Shown: positions 11,352 to 28,009, counted from the stretch's first letter. The stretch is 64,000 bases of DNA from Moniliella sp. 'wahieum' (GCA_003971905.1 RSEE01000010.1:682001-746000); one strand, 5' to 3'. Numbers and translations: made by a program. The notes: generated by a model not told the origin, from the sequence alone.

Positions 11352-13374
11352 TTAACCCACCCCGTCGCAGCCAACCCAGCCGCGCTGCGGACGAACCTTC
11401 ATGTTGCCCAACGCGCACGGCTGCATTTGGATGCCTCCACCACGAGCCAGGCCCAATCCGACCATCGTGTGGTACTGGCGCACCTGACCCTTCGAGACGA
11501 GACGGTCAAAGCTCTGGTGGGAGTTGGTGAGCATACCGCGCTGGGCTTCTTCGATGCCCGGGTTCTTTTCGTCCTTTTCCTGGACAATCTTGGCCACCTC
11601 GCGGTCAAGAACGATGCGCTGCTCATGAGCGCGCTCGCCCGCCTGGCGGACGTCGTCCACCAGTTGCTTTGCCAGCTCAGCCTGGCCGGCCTCAACGAGA
11701 CGGGGATGGGTCAAAAGAGCTTGGTCGTCCGCCGGCGACCAGGTCGCGTAGACCTCATCCAGCACTTTCAGAACAGTGGCCAGGTTGTTCGGCAGGTAGC
11801 GCAAAATGTTGCTGCCTCCCGTCGCAAGGGAAAAGTCGGAGTTGTTGATGATGTACTTGCGAGTAAACTGCCAGTGGCGGTGACGGAATTCGCGGACCTG
11901 GTCCGTCAGCAAAATGTACAAAGCCTTTAGAAGGGGTGAGTTGCCCTTGTCGGTGCAGAAAGAACGGACACCCAACTGTGAAGCACGCGCCTCCAGGTGG
12001 GCTAGGTACTCGCGCTGGTCTAAGTAAAGAGAAAATGTTGTCAGTCTCCGCGAGGGCCAAGTAGCTGTTGAAAGATGACTTACTCTTAGGGCGGTAGCGA
12101 CGGAAGTCACGCAGGGTGCGAGTAAACTCGTTGTTTGGCATTTCAGCAGTGAGCTCAAGGAGATTGTCCGCCAACGGAATAATCGAATCATTGGCTCCAC
12201 TTTCCCCACGGAAGTTGGACATGGGGACATCCTCGCCGTTGGGGCCAGCTCCCTGGTACGTAACGCCATTGGGGAACATGGCATTGGCCTTCTGAGTAGG
12301 GGCTCCCTTGGTACCGTAAATGTAGGTACGGAAGTCCAGGTAAGCTTGGGCAAAGAACGGTTCCACATCGACGACATGGATTCCTGCACCTCGCGGAAAG
12401 CAGCCAGAGTGACATAAATGCCCGCTCAGCTTCCTCAACCTTACCAGCCTCGGTGGCTAGAAGCATGTCCTCGGCCGCAGAAAGGAGACGCGCAGAAAAC
12501 GCCAGCATTTCAACATGGACCAAAATGAAGCCCCCTCTGAACCAGCGGGGTTCTGGAAGGCGCGGATCAACTTGAGATTGTCAAATGCGTAGCGCCCCGG
12601 ACCTGTCTTGACGGACAACTCGTGACCAAACTGGCCATCCGCCTGGGCCGACTGCTTAGAAGCAAGCTGGGCCGGGCTGGGGATGTCCTTGTTCTTGAAC
12701 TCATAGTTTTGCAACGCGTACGAAGAAGAGTACTCCATGAAAGGGAAATGACCCAACTCGGTAGCCAATGCAACCAGAGGCTGCGCAATCGCGGCCGGCA
12801 ACAGATCGCGACCCGGTGCATACAGCCCCGTCGCACGGAAAGCCTGATCGGTGGGCTCGAGCAAGTATGCCGAAGTCAGGAAGCACAGATCACGGAACAG
12901 AGCCGAGAGAAGGTGGGTACGATCCACCCCCGGCACGGTGAGCTTGCCGGCAATGACGTCCTGCACCGCCTGCAGGAGAGCAGCGCCATTGGCCGCCCTC
13001 CGGCCCATCAATCAAGGCCTTGTGCACGGCCGGGCCAAACTCCCCCTTGGCCAGCAGTCCCGATGCGGTCGCATCAGTCTCCCCGGGCTGAACGATGGTC
13101 ATGCGGTCCAGGAGCGTGCTGAGCACGTGGAACTCTTTGGGAAGCTGGGCAGCGGGCAGCGGATCCGAACGCGGAAGGAAGCCATGAGCGCGACCAAGAG
13201 TGAATTGGGGAGCTTGGACTGCTCTGAGGCGGGCAGCTCCTCAACGAAGAAAGCGCTGCCCTTGATGGTGTCGCCATTGGCAGCAGCGGCAGTGGCGAGG
13301 TGGCGAGAGAGCCCGGTGGGAACGCGGACCCGAAGAAGGGCAGCCCAGCGAGTAGCGTGCGCGATGGTAGACAT
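11352..13374 (-). CDS. bna2: Indoleamine 2,3-dioxygenase (kynurenine pathway)
   Basis: This haem enzyme opens the indole ring of tryptophan to N-formylkynurenine, the first step toward NAD+ synthesis. Family landmarks in order on the minus strand are HFPFMEYSSSYALQNY (about 12750), YAFDNLKLIRAF (about 12575), VHVEMLAFSARL near 12520 and, after the intron, VREFRHRHWQFTRKYI followed by ATGGSNILRYLPNN (about 11895-11800). The Gly-rich ATGG segment and the Arg/His-rich helix belong to the haem/substrate pocket. The start at 13374 has 30 residues rich in Arg/Ala/Ser without acids, so mitochondrial targeting is possible. One intron lies at 12020-12083. Frame slips occur near 13120, 13010 and 12520 and after 12390. 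A TATAAATA box lies 129 bases upstream. Confidence 0.85.
12020..12083 (-). other. Intron of the indoleamine dioxygenase gene
   Basis: On the minus strand GTAAGT...TTTACTTAG, 64 nt. Joining gives Lys-Asn-Gln-Arg-Glu-Tyr in frame. Confidence 0.8.
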
Positions 13375-13440
13375 GGTTGTAAAAGTGGCGATGGCGATGA
13401 GAGAGGCAAAAGAAAGCGAGGAGAAAGGGGAAGTAAGGAG

Positions 13441-13456
13441 GAGGGGGGGGGGGGGT
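13441..13456 (-). promoter_or_regulatory. C-rich leader tract of the dioxygenase gene
   Basis: A pyrimidine tract on the coding strand (a long C run) lies 70-80 bases upstream of the start codon. Such CT-rich tracts are common near fungal transcription starts. Confidence 0.45.
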
Positions 13457-13502
13457 GGAGGGAGTGGGGTGGGGGTGTCGTCGAGCGGCAGCCCGGGCAG
13501 CA

Positions 13503-13510
13503 TATTTATA
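13503..13510 (-). promoter_or_regulatory. TATA box of the dioxygenase gene
   Basis: TATAAATA on the minus strand, 129 bases before the ATG. Two other genes in the window have TATA elements at nearly the same distance. Confidence 0.55.
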
Positions 13511-13519
13511 CCACTTCTT

Positions 13520-14801
13520 CCATTCCATATCGCTCACCGCTCACCTGTCTGGTTACACTCCACTAGGACGATAAGAAGAACTGGCACTGGGGCAGTGTCA
13601 TGGGCTGTATCTCTATCGCTGTGGTGGTCGATCATTGATCGATCAACGCAATTAGTAACCCCAGCCGGCCATCCACCTCGCTTTCACAGCGCTGCTGCCG
13701 CCAAGAACTATAACCGGTAACCCACCTCGCCTGCCCGTGAGCGCAGCATCGACTATGGTTGAGGCGCTGCGCCCCGCAACGAGGGACGCCGCCACCACCC
13801 AGGTCCTCAACGTCCCTACCACCTCCCCAACGTCCTCAGCATCCTGCCCCATCCGGTCCCCGGATATGCGCTCTGACACGGCCCTTGCTGGCTTGGCCCG
13901 CGGAAACGGTGAGAAATTAAACATACATGGCCGGCGCCGGCCTGCGGCGCCGGCCTCAAGTTAGTTTCATCTGCGTAATATATTGAACCTTGAATCTACC
14001 GGCGATGTAGGTGGTGGGCAACTTCAACTCATTGTCGTCTCTACACAACATATATACGACTGACAGCGCGGGACCGGCAGTTGCACTGCATTCAGCTTCT
14101 CATCCATATGTCAATCTCATCTCTTAGATCAGGTCGTTGGTCACAACCACGTATAGCGATATAGGAGGCTTCATCCAGGTTAACATTACACCTCTCACAT
14201 ATTCTATTGCCAGAAAAAGCTAGTCTGTCCAAAGAGCCTGACATCCCCTTACAGATGCTGATGCGAGATAACGAAGTGACGAGTTCAGAGAGATAGCCAG
14301 CGGGCGAGCTTGCATAATGCATTGTGATGACGCGTGTGCTGATGTGTTTTCCCACTAATTGGCACTGTGCGGCTCTCATCGACGAGGGGGAGACTGAAGA
14401 GAGACGCTGGCGGTGATCACCCGATCTACTGACGAGAAACGGTGGAATACTGCTACAGTGCGCTGCTGTGACGTTCATGAACACATATATCCACGAAGCT
14501 GAAAGTATAGGAGTGGTATAAGCCTCGCCCAGTGGAAATGAAAAGGCATTTCATTGGGCTTTCATGCAATCTGTAGGAGAAGCCACTGACTACGTGAAAG
14601 AGGACGAAGCCATACTGGATGGATTTGTTTGGACGAAACAATAATGAGAAAGGGCGCTGGGAGGAAACCTGATAGGTATACCGGCCATAGAAAGTCAAAC
14701 ATGATGAAGTGGTCGTCGCAACGATGTATGGATGGCATCGATGACAGTGGACTCAGGGGTAGGAGATTGTGGCTCGACACATTCAAAGAAGCGAACAAAA
14801 A
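13520..14801. other. Intergenic region between dioxygenase and aldehyde dehydrogenase
   Basis: Apart from the dioxygenase promoter and a GC-rich inverted repeat at 13929-13955, I see nothing. ORFs of 75-130 codons lack domains. Confidence 0.45.
13929..13955. repeat. GC-only perfect inverted repeat
   Basis: Ten-base arms, GGCCGGCGCC (13929-13938) and GGCGCCGGCC (13946-13955), are separated by 7 bases. The element would form a very stable hairpin. Confidence 0.8.
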
Positions 14802-16425
<1,624 letters not shown>

Positions 16426-16549
16426 TGCAGAGAGAGAGAGGAAGGCGAGGGGCGATGGAGTGGTAGTGGATGTGTGCTGGATGAGGGGTGGAGGTGGGGT
16501 GCTTCCTGAAGGAGCTGGTGGTGGCATGCAGGAAAAGGAAGAAGATGGT

Positions 16550-16558
16550 ATATATATA
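16550..16558 (-). promoter_or_regulatory. TATA box of the aldehyde dehydrogenase gene
   Basis: An alternating TATATATA element 125 bases upstream of the ATG. A CT-repeat leader lies at 16429-16445 on the coding strand. Confidence 0.55.
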
Positions 16559-16569
16559 GCCCCAGAAAG

Positions 16570-18097
16570 TGCCAGGTAAAGAAAGAGATGGGGAGGGGGG
16601 ATACACTACAATACGTTTTGCCTATAGCGCGATGGTGGCTCTCGGGTGCCAAAGCATGCATCTGCCGCAGCCAGCAGCCCAGTATGATACTGATGCATGG
16701 CGCGACATACTGTATCCCCACACATGCCGCGTGAGACCCTTTCTGGCAGCAGCGTGCTATTCCGTATATGCGCCCCACAACAGTGACTATTTCTAAAGGA
16801 CTTCTAGCTGGTCGCTTGTGTTTGCGGGGCAAAAATGTTACCGCCGAAGCCCAGAGCCGCAGGGGTATAGACAGGATGATGATGTTATTGCGCCAACAAA
16901 GAGCGCGAGAGCCGCGATGGGGAGACGGGGGGGGTTAGGAGGGGTTAGGGCGGAAGAGGGGACCCCAAGGTGGCTAGTAGTTATAATAATCCTGCTGCGA
17001 TGACGCGGGAGAGTTTCGCTGTGGCTGCGGCGAGGTCGACAGCGACTATCTCTTCACACAGCACGACGACTGTGGTATAATCGGTAGTGTAGTCGCGCCA
17101 ACAGCGAGAGGAGGCGGGAGAGGCCGCCAACATGTTACCCCCGCCCCACTGCGCAGCAGACGGTCCTCGTGCCAACGGCTCCCGGTGCTACATACCAACT
17201 ACTACTGCGACCGGCTCCGGTTCAATGATCCCGACGGCTCCTGGCGCTCTTCTCTTTTGCCCATTCCTTTCACCTTATATTTTCAGGCACAGCCCATTTA
17301 CCCCAGATCAAGCAGGCACTAGTCACGCGTCACGCGTCACGCGCCATCATCGAGGCGGATGGGCTGACGGAGCCCACCAACAGGAGCGAGGGAACAGAGA
17401 AGCGTCAGCGCATGTGTCGGCTTATTAGTCCACTGTACTGAGCCCCACACGATCTACTCTTGACCAGAACCCGTGGCGGCAATAAGCCAATTCAATCGGC
17501 TCCGCCACCGGCTTCTGTTTCTCCAGCACAGCCAAGGCCAGGGGCTTTTCCCTCCTATAACAGACAGACGCCTTCTCACCGGCGCCACCCCACATATGCA
17601 CATTTTTTTTCAGAGGTATCGCAAAACCCTTGCGCAAAATACTTCGAGTACACCACAGCTGCTTCAGCACGAGCAAAGGCCGGGGCAGGGATGAGAGAAA
17701 CGCGTCGCCTATCCTGATACTGCATAATATACTTAGTTCATCTTTTCTCAGTCCCACCACTACATAGTTGTTGCTTGTGCGCATCAACTAGCCAACGTTC
17801 CGATACGCGGAATCATGTTTTCTATTATACCGCAATGACCTGGCGCGGTCGAGGGAAGAGCGCTATATATTCAATTGACAGCACATGAACTGCATGAACG
17901 ACGCGCTCACACTCTCACGTCCAAAAGTGCGAACAGGTCATTGGCAGCTGAGGAGAAAAGTAACATGTATAACGACAATATATGGGCATATGAAAGACAG
18001 AAACAATACCCCCGTCTTGATGAAGAGAAGGGGGGGGAGGGCGGGAGCAAAACAAACCGGCGGCCATAGTCGGACGGTGGTGTGAACGGTTGGTGTA
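16570..18097. other. Intergenic region, no gene seen
   Basis: It contains a G-run patch at 16926-16950 with two GGGTTAGG-like units, ACGCGT words at 17325-17345 and a purine run near 18020-18035. ORFs of 60-120 codons show no recognisable domain. Confidence 0.45.
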
Positions 18098-20240
18098 TTA
18101 GAAGAAAAAGTCGACAATCTTTTTCCAGAGAGGCAGTTGGCGGTATGCCTCGCGCTCCGCCTCCAGTTCCTCAAGCGTGGGTGCATCTCGGCGGCCAGTA
18201 TCAATGTCAATGTCTTCCTGCTTGACCCAGAAGGGACCACCAACGACGCGGACCATACCAGACAGGGAAGCGACCGATGTGTTTGACCTCCCAGTGGGAA
18301 CGGAAGACCGCGTCCCAGTCCATCTCGCCAAAAAGAGGAAACAATCACTACTAACTGCGAGGTAAGCTTGGAAGAACGTCACGGCACGTTCACTACCCGC
18401 CATGCCATCAGCACCAATGGGGGCAATGGCAATGATGGCTTGGAAGATAAGCACAAGCACGTTACTGTCCAGAAAAAAGGAGCCGAGTCAGTATCACCTC
18501 AACCCAGAAGGAAAGCATGCGCACATCAAGAGACCGTAGCGGCACCGATAATTCCGACGGGGAGCGCCAGGGAATGAGTTCAACCGGACGGCCGGCTGCC
18601 TTCCAGCGGCACGGAAGCGAATGTGGCAGATGCAAATAGTGCCTAAAGAAATCGGAAGCTGTCAGTATTTGCTGGCATCATCAGCAGCTCAAGAAAGAAA
18701 CGCACCCCAGGAGAAGATAACGGCCAAGCCACTGAGGGAAAAGCCAGTTGAAGACGTCTAATGGATTCGCGAGTATACAAGGAACCCGAGGAAACCACAC
18801 GCCAGGGACAAGGCCACCGCAGGCATAGGCCGCCCTTCCTTGTCAACGTAAGCAAACCAACGCGGGGCTTGACCGTTCTGTGCGAGCGCAACAAGTGTAC
18901 TGGAAAGGAGAGAGGTCAGGGTATCGGAAGGGAATACAGGGAAAAAGACCGGAAGTTCACATACCGGCTGGCCCCATATGTCGAAGTGTTGCCCACAGAA
19001 AGGGATGAATCAGAATGACTGCGTTCACGATAGACGGTAATGCGTGGATGCGGGCATGCTTAATGACGAGTACAAAGGGAGAGCTGTTGGGGTCATTGCT
19101 GCTACCGCTAACCAGCGCTTTCTCGTGGGGCTGATGTTGAGGGTGATAATAAAGAGGAGCCAACGTAAAGAGCATGATCCGCATGAAGATTTGACGGGAC
19201 GCCTTCGGCACCGACTTGCGCGGGTTGATTGTCTCGGCCGCGGTGATCCCAATCATCTCAGTGCCCGAAAAACTGAATGCGGCGCTGACCAAGACGGAGC
19301 AGAAACCCTTGAAGCCGTTAAGGAAGGCACCGTCATGGTCCCAGTACCGCAGCCCCACTGCATCATGTTGGGTGCACCGCCAGCCGAGATGACAATACCG
19401 GCCACAATGAAACCCAAGGTCATGCTAACAAAGAAAGTGAGTCAACTGATGGTTCATGATGGAAGAGCAAGACATACATAATCTTGAGGACCGATCCAAA
19501 CACCTCAAAGTCACCGTAGCCACGGACACCAAAAACGTTGATAACAGCAATGATAACCCAGCATATAATGACCCACACGCCGGGCGAGACGTGTTGGTGC
19601 GGGTCCCAGAAAGCAATGATAATTGTAGCCGCGACCATTTCCAGCGGAAGAGTAACGAACCATTCCATCCAGTCTGAACAGGGCCAACTTGTGTAAACAT
19701 GCGAGAACAGGCGATACTAAAAGAGAGAAGGAATACATACAGTTCCAGCCCATGGCAAAGCCCCACGCGGGCGAGATAAAACGGGTCGAGTATGTCGAGA
19801 AGGAGCCAGAACGGGAAAAATAACAGCAAGTTCACCTAAGCACATGACGACGCAGTATAGCATCGATCCAATCAAGCAGTAGTCGAGAATGAGAAAGCCG
19901 GGTCCACCACTGGCATATACTGAGCCAGAACCAATGTAGAGACCAGCCGATGCTACCGCCGAAAGCGATCATCTGGATGTGGAATTGGTTCAGCTTGCGC
20001 TTGAGACCAGTCATCTCCGTGAATGTCCTCGTGGAAGGAGGAGGTGCCAGCGGCCTTCACTATCCCATCAGCCTTTCCCGAGGTGCCAACGCTTTCATCG
20101 AGCGACGTCTTTTCAACAACACGGTCATCTGAAGTGGTGGCCTTGCTAATATCAGGATAGTTACCCGGCTGAGCGCGCGCCGCTGCCGACTCGGGCGTGT
20201 CGATCAGAGGCGCTTGTGCAGCTTGAAGCTGTCCAGCCAT
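18098..20240 (-). CDS. Amino-acid permease (APC superfamily, yeast AAP type)
   Basis: Plasma-membrane proton-coupled amino-acid importer. The start at 20240 (MAGQLQAAQ...) leads a hydrophilic, acidic cytosolic tail of about 90 residues. Next comes LKRKLNQFHIQMIAFGGSIG, the family signature before helix 1. Read across frames, 19970-19740 gives GSGSVYASGGPGFLILDY, CLGELAVIFPVSGSFSTY and PAWGFAMGWN, all hallmarks of the fungal AAP family. Further hydrophobic helices follow around 19660-19440, and AFSFSGTEMIGITAAET (about 19280) is the conserved helix 6-7 region. The tail ends DIDTGRRDAPTLEELEAE...DFFF, as in Gap1-type permeases. At least four frame slips and probably several short introns are present. 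Specificity cannot be read from sequence. Confidence 0.85.
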
Positions 20241-22088
20241 TCTTTGACGATGCCCATGATCGATGGGCCAAATGGTGGCGAGGGATGGTGGGAAGAGAAG
20301 GCCGAGAGAAGACTGGGAGTGAGAGGGTCGCGCGATTATACAACGACCGCAACGGGCGATAATCGATAAAGTGAGGTTAGAGACCTTATAGGTAACGAGG
20401 AACTTGGCTTTCCTCAGGCCCAGAAAACACAAACTAGCCGTACGGCGGGAGTGTGAATGCCATCGACCGTTCATGTGTTGGGCGAGAAGATCAAACAGGC
20501 GGCAGCACCAGACATTACTAGTCACTCTGATAAAGGGAGGAATAAAGAATCGTCGCGGTCCGTCTGTGTTCTGGTGACGGATGCCGAAGCTCACGCGTCA
20601 CACATCACGCGCTAGTGACTAGTGCTAGTGATGCCTCAGCCTGAGGCTAGCGAGTCCGGGGCCCAGGAGGTCAAATTTAAAGGCCTCAAAGTCAAGCTTC
20701 GAGCTTCGAGGACTAGTGATGCATTCTGGCGTTCACCACGTTCACCCAAGGTCTATTATAGCCTGAAGGACCGCCAGGAGGAGGGGGTGAGAATTATAAT
20801 AGGCAGAAAACGTTTTGGATGTTGACGTTGAAGCTTTGAAGCTTGGAAGCTTGACGTCGATGAACATTATCGATGTTTATCGTTTGACGTTTAAGACGTT
20901 TAAGCTTTAGCTCGATGATTCATCTTGGCCTTCTCCGCTCGGCCAGCCGCTCAGCTTGAGGCCAATGGGCAGCATATCGTCACTAGTCACTCGCGGCCTA
21001 AGATCTAAGAGATCTCCATGTCACATGTCACATGTCACAGGCCGCAGTCACTACTCACCGGCGGTCACATGTCACACATCACGTGCTTCTGAATACTCGG
21101 TACTCGGGCTGTACCAGGCCATATGCTGTACCGTTTCTAAGTTCCGCCCGTCGCCACCTTCCCACACTCAGTTGCATATATTCATCCACACACCCCATCC
21201 CAGACTAGAGGTACCAGCGCGGCGCAATCCAATCTCAAAAACAGCCGACACCAGTCACTAGCACTAGTACTAGTCACTAGTCACCGGTCACAGGTCATCG
21301 GTATATATGAATCATGCACTTTGCAATCAGGATCATTGAACGGCACGGACGCAAAACTGGATGAAAGGCAATGGTGTGGGGTTTTTGGTAAAGGGTGCAT
21401 GTAGCTGGAGTCGGAGGGTGGACAGAAGGAGCGCAGACCGTGGATGGACCGTGGGTGCAATCTTCTTGCACAGATATACGGTCGTCGAGAGTGTTGAGCG
21501 ACACGAGCAGTAAGATGTTGACGCGTTGACGACGCGATTGATCGTTTTCAATTTCCAACTCTCGATAGATCAGGCACGAAAGTCTCTTTTGCGTGCGCGT
21601 CACCTGTCCCTCCTCCCACTGTGTTACCATTTACCCCGTCTTTGGCCTGACTCTGGCCTCTCGTTTTAACGTTTCGGCCGGAGTGCCAGGCCCTCGGCCA
21701 ATTACTGTGGAGATGGAGATATGCCCGGCCGTTTGATGCACGAGCACAAACCGGTGGCAGTGGCCAATGCGGAGTTGAAATCGAAACACGTTGGTTACGT
21801 ACGCCCGCCGCTCTGCTGGCGCCTGCTGGCGCTGAGGCGCTGGGCTGGGGGAGTACTGGGTGAGCCGATCCGATGAAGAGTGATTAATGATCAAGTGATT
21901 GCTGATGCATGTGGTGCATGAGCGCATGATGCATGGCGCATGATGCATGAGCGCATGGGCCTCCGAGGCTGAGGCTCAGCGGGCGCTTACTAATACACTG
22001 AAGCCAGGAGTTCTGGCCTGTTCTGGCTCGCTGGCGGGCCACCTTCTGTTCTCTTGACAACTCTTGGCCTCTCCCGACGACCTGGGCC
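20241..22088. repeat. Shared intergenic region with palindromic-word island
   Basis: It separates the divergent permease and DHODH genes. The stretch 20590-21310 is a dense island: CTAG/ACTAGT words at 20610-20645 and 21255-21285, AAGCTT units at 20831-20852, ATCGAT and GACGTTTAA words at 20855-20915, AGATCT at 21001-21015 and ACATGT units at 21017-21080. A second patch at 21895-21970 has ATGCAT/GCGCATG words, and CTCAGCCTGAGG-type words occur near 20640 and 21965. No supported gene. Confidence 0.6.
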
Positions 22089-23852
22089 ATGCTGCGTATC
22101 AAGTGCGACACCCGCGTGGTACTCCCCACGGTCCGGGCCGCTACGGCCTCTCCTTTGCTCCGGACGGCTGTACCGGCTCGCACCCTCTTCACCCGCCGCC
22201 ACGTGTCGGCTCCTCGCAATGGGGCGTGCGGGCCGCCTTGGCTGTCGGCTCGGTGGTGGGGTTGGCGTACTACTTTGATTCCCGTTCGGCGGTGCACCAG
22301 TATGTGTTGACCCCGCTGGTACGCAATCTGTTCGATGCCGAGACGGCACACCGACTCGCGGTGCTTACATTTGCATCGGGCCTTGGATCGCGCGACTTGG
22401 TCGCCGACGATCCTGTGCTGGCCACCAGCCTGTTTGGCAAGCCGCTCTCCAACCCCATTGGCGTTGCGGCCGGGTTTGACAAGAATGCTGAGGCGATCGA
22501 CGGGTTGTTTAATGTCGGGTTTGGTCTGGTGGAAGGGGGAGCGTGACGCCGGTAGCACAGCCGGGCAACCCCAAACCGCGCTTCTTCCGCCTCCCGGCCG
22601 ATCAGGCGGTTATCAACCGGTATGGATTCAACTCGGATGGCATCCCCCCGGTCCTGGCCCGCCTCGAGGCGCGAGTGGGCTTGGCTCCGCCGTACGGCCT
22701 CCGCCTCCGACCCCAGCATTGTCGGGACGTTTGACTGGCCAGGCACGATTGACAAGGTGGTGCCGGATGCGTCTGGTGCTGCGGCCGCGCTTGTCGATGC
22801 GGCCGGAGCCCCCGCAGCCTGCGCCCTAATCACCTGCTGGCGATCAATTTGGGCAAGAACAAGGTGTCGGCTGAGGAGGACGTGAGCGACTACGTGCGTG
22901 GTGTCAAGACCCTTGGACCATTTGCCGACTTGGTGGTGATCAATGTGTCTTCGCCCAACACCCCGGGGCTGCGCAAGTTGCAGCGCAAGGGTGTGCTCAA
23001 CGACTACTCAAGCAAGTCGTTGCGGCTCGGGACGAGATGGTGGCTCAAGCTGGCTTTGCGCCCGCACCTATTGAAACGGCACCAGTGGGCACCGTGCTGG
23101 GGCCAAGGGCATCGTCCCACTCTTGGTTAAAATTGCACCTGACCTCAGTCGGGAGAGCTGGCGGACTTGGCGGATGCGGCTGTTGAGGCAGGCGTGGATG
23201 GGATCATTGTGAGCAATACGACGATCCAGCGCCCTGCGTCGTTGATCCCTTCAGAATGGATGAAGTAGGAGGCTTGTCAGGTGCTCCTCTCAAACCGCTC
23301 TCTCTCCAGGCCCTGCGCACCGTACGGGAACGTGTGGGCCCCACCATGACTCTGATCGGTTGCGGAGGGATTCGGACGGGTCAGGATGCGCTGGACTTTG
23401 CCCATGCGGGCGCATCGGCGGTGGAGCTCTACACATCGTTTGGGTACGAGGGCGTGGGCCTACCGCGGCGTGTGAAGGACGAATTGACGGCACTTTTGCA
23501 CGCAAAAACACCACTTGGGCCGCCGAGGTGGGGCGAAATGCTTCCGGCCGGTTCCGCTGCCACGACTGCAGAGGGCAAGGACCTGAACGCAGCAGCTATG
23601 CAGGATGTGTACCAGAAGAACCAGGCGCAGCTGCAGCAGGGCATCAAGAAGTTACGCGAGGCCGTGCTTGGCCCAGTGACAAGGAGGCGATGGCGGTGCG
23701 TGAGGCGACGAAGCAGCAAGGAGTGGACGCTCTTGAGCCGTTCCGGTCCAAGGCGCGTGCCCTTCCGTTTGGGCCGACCGATGGTTCCTACGTCGAGCTT
23801 TGGCCCAGGCAAACCAGGCGATCGCGTCCTAGAAAGCATAGCAGGAATTTGA
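22089..23852 (+). CDS. ura9: Dihydroorotate dehydrogenase, class 2 (mitochondrial)
   Basis: FMN enzyme of the inner mitochondrial membrane that oxidises dihydroorotate to orotate with ubiquinone, the fourth step of UMP synthesis. The ATG at 22089 starts an Arg/Ala/Thr-rich presequence, followed by a hydrophobic helix ([16 protein letters not shown], about 22240) typical of class 2. Then come [44 protein letters not shown] with the catalytic Ser region, and near the end [31 protein letters not shown] and [12 protein letters not shown] for phosphate/FMN binding. Frame slips occur at 22230, 22535-22539 (a G run), 22700-22830 and 23000-23250. The tail runs about 60 residues past the usual end. 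The stop may be 23832, 23852 or 23923 depending on the true frame. Confidence 0.9.
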
Positions 23853-25506
23853 CTCCGGGATGCGTTTCAAAACAAATGCAAAACGTGCAATGCACAAATC
23901 AAGGCCAAATATACTTCAACTAATGCTACGTTGGAGAGGAATCCCGGAGGTGCCTCAAGCTCTTTCTTGGTAGCGGCGTGTGATGATGCAGTAGACACTG
24001 GACACCCGATCATCGATCATCAGTCGCTAGCATCACTGAATTCACCGGTCACTTGGACATCCGTTGTGGAGGGCCAACTTTCAAATGCAAAAGAGAGAAT
24101 TACAATTGGTCACGGGGACCCATGCGATGCATGATGGGCGACTTTGAAATTTGACCAGATTAGCCGCTGTTCTGTCCACACACTTGGGTTCAGCAAGTGT
24201 TCAGCCAAGTTGGATCACAAGCGCAGCGGGCAATGCCCAAGTAGGCCGACTCATTCGCAAACATTGCCGTGGTCTGCAATAATCGAATGTCGAGGTAGTG
24301 TTACTTCAAGCTTCAAGAAATTCAAGCTAGCTTCAAGCTTCAAGCTTGACTTGAAACGCGTCCCATTCCAATTTTCACATGTCACGCGTCACGCATCATG
24401 CAACGTTTAATTCAATTAACGTGTTTTAATAGACAGACAGTTCACTACGTCCGACCTGGTCCAACCCAACAATAAGCTCACGGTTCGGACTCGGCCACCG
24501 GGACCGAGGGACCGCCATCAATATTATTTCTTCACCCTCTCGACCATCAGCTTCCAGTCAGTCCGTCGGCGAAGCGTTGACTCAGTGGCGCGTGGGCGCG
24601 TGAGGTCCTGCGATTGCTTTGATGTGCTATCCACAGTTCCACACAGGTAACTTGGTGGCAGCAGGGGTGTGGCTTGGTTTTGATTGTGTGAGACCAGGTG
24701 GCCCCATCCGCCTGGCCCGACGTTGTCTGTGTACACGTGCGATTCGATGAACTGAACTCCCGCCAACATGCAGCACCCCACCCAAGTACCGCCCGGGGAG
24801 TAGGGTGGTGTGGTTGAAGTTGAAGGTTCAAGTTGAACGTTGTTGAAGCCGTGCTGGGAGACGGGAGCGCCACGATCTCAGGAGCGCGTCATGCACGTCA
24901 TGCATCCTCGTGCGTCCAATGATTTCCAAGCCCATTCCAGCACCCAGGCCCTTCCAAGCTCCAAGCCTCGTCTCGGCCGGGAACGGGGAAAGCGGGGAAT
25001 CCAGCGAGTGTGATGATGATGCTGATGCATGGTGCATGATGATGGCCGATGGGTGCGAGCGATGACGTGCATGACGCGTGCAGGTGACGCGTGACGCGTG
25101 ACGTCTGAATAAAGGCCGCAACATGGCGCTCAGCTGAGCCGCTGACATATGACACTGCAGCGCCAGTGCCCTGCTGTGCGGTGCCCGGACAGAGGAGGGC
25201 GACGAGAGGGGCCTGCGGAGGCGGGGTGATGGCAAGCAGCGAGTGCGGCGTCGTGCTTCGTCTGAGTTGGGGGTCTGCATGTCATTGATCAGATCGATCA
25301 TCGATATCCCGGGAGAACCATACCGCGTACCGAGTGCCGTTCGCGGTGGCCGTCGCTGTGGCTGTGGCCCTCCACCAGCCACTGCATCCCGGTGCCACAT
25401 CTCTGTGGAGGTTGTGTTGTGTGTGCCTTGCCACCGCCGCTGCAGCGCCACCACCGTCACCACCCACCACCACACACCACCGCAACTGATCCGCTTGGCA
25501 CGCAGG
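23853..25506. repeat. Gene-free region with two palindromic-word patches
   Basis: Patch one, 24300-24395: AAGCTT/TTCAAG words followed by ACATGT and ACGCGT. Patch two, 25015-25110: ATGCAT, GCATGA and ACGCGT units. ATCGATCAT words lie near 24005 and 25290. Nothing else is recognised, and ORFs up to about 230 codons here have no domains. Confidence 0.5.

Positions 25507-28009
<2,503 letters not shown>

Noticed and set aside
16926-16950. Telomeric repeat
   Set aside because: Only two GGGTTAGG-like units inside a G-rich patch, not a regular array.
17060-17115. Second tRNA-like sequence (GGTATAATCGGTAGTGTAGTCGCG)
   Set aside because: A D-arm-like string occurs, but there is no matching acceptor stem, anticodon stem or B box.
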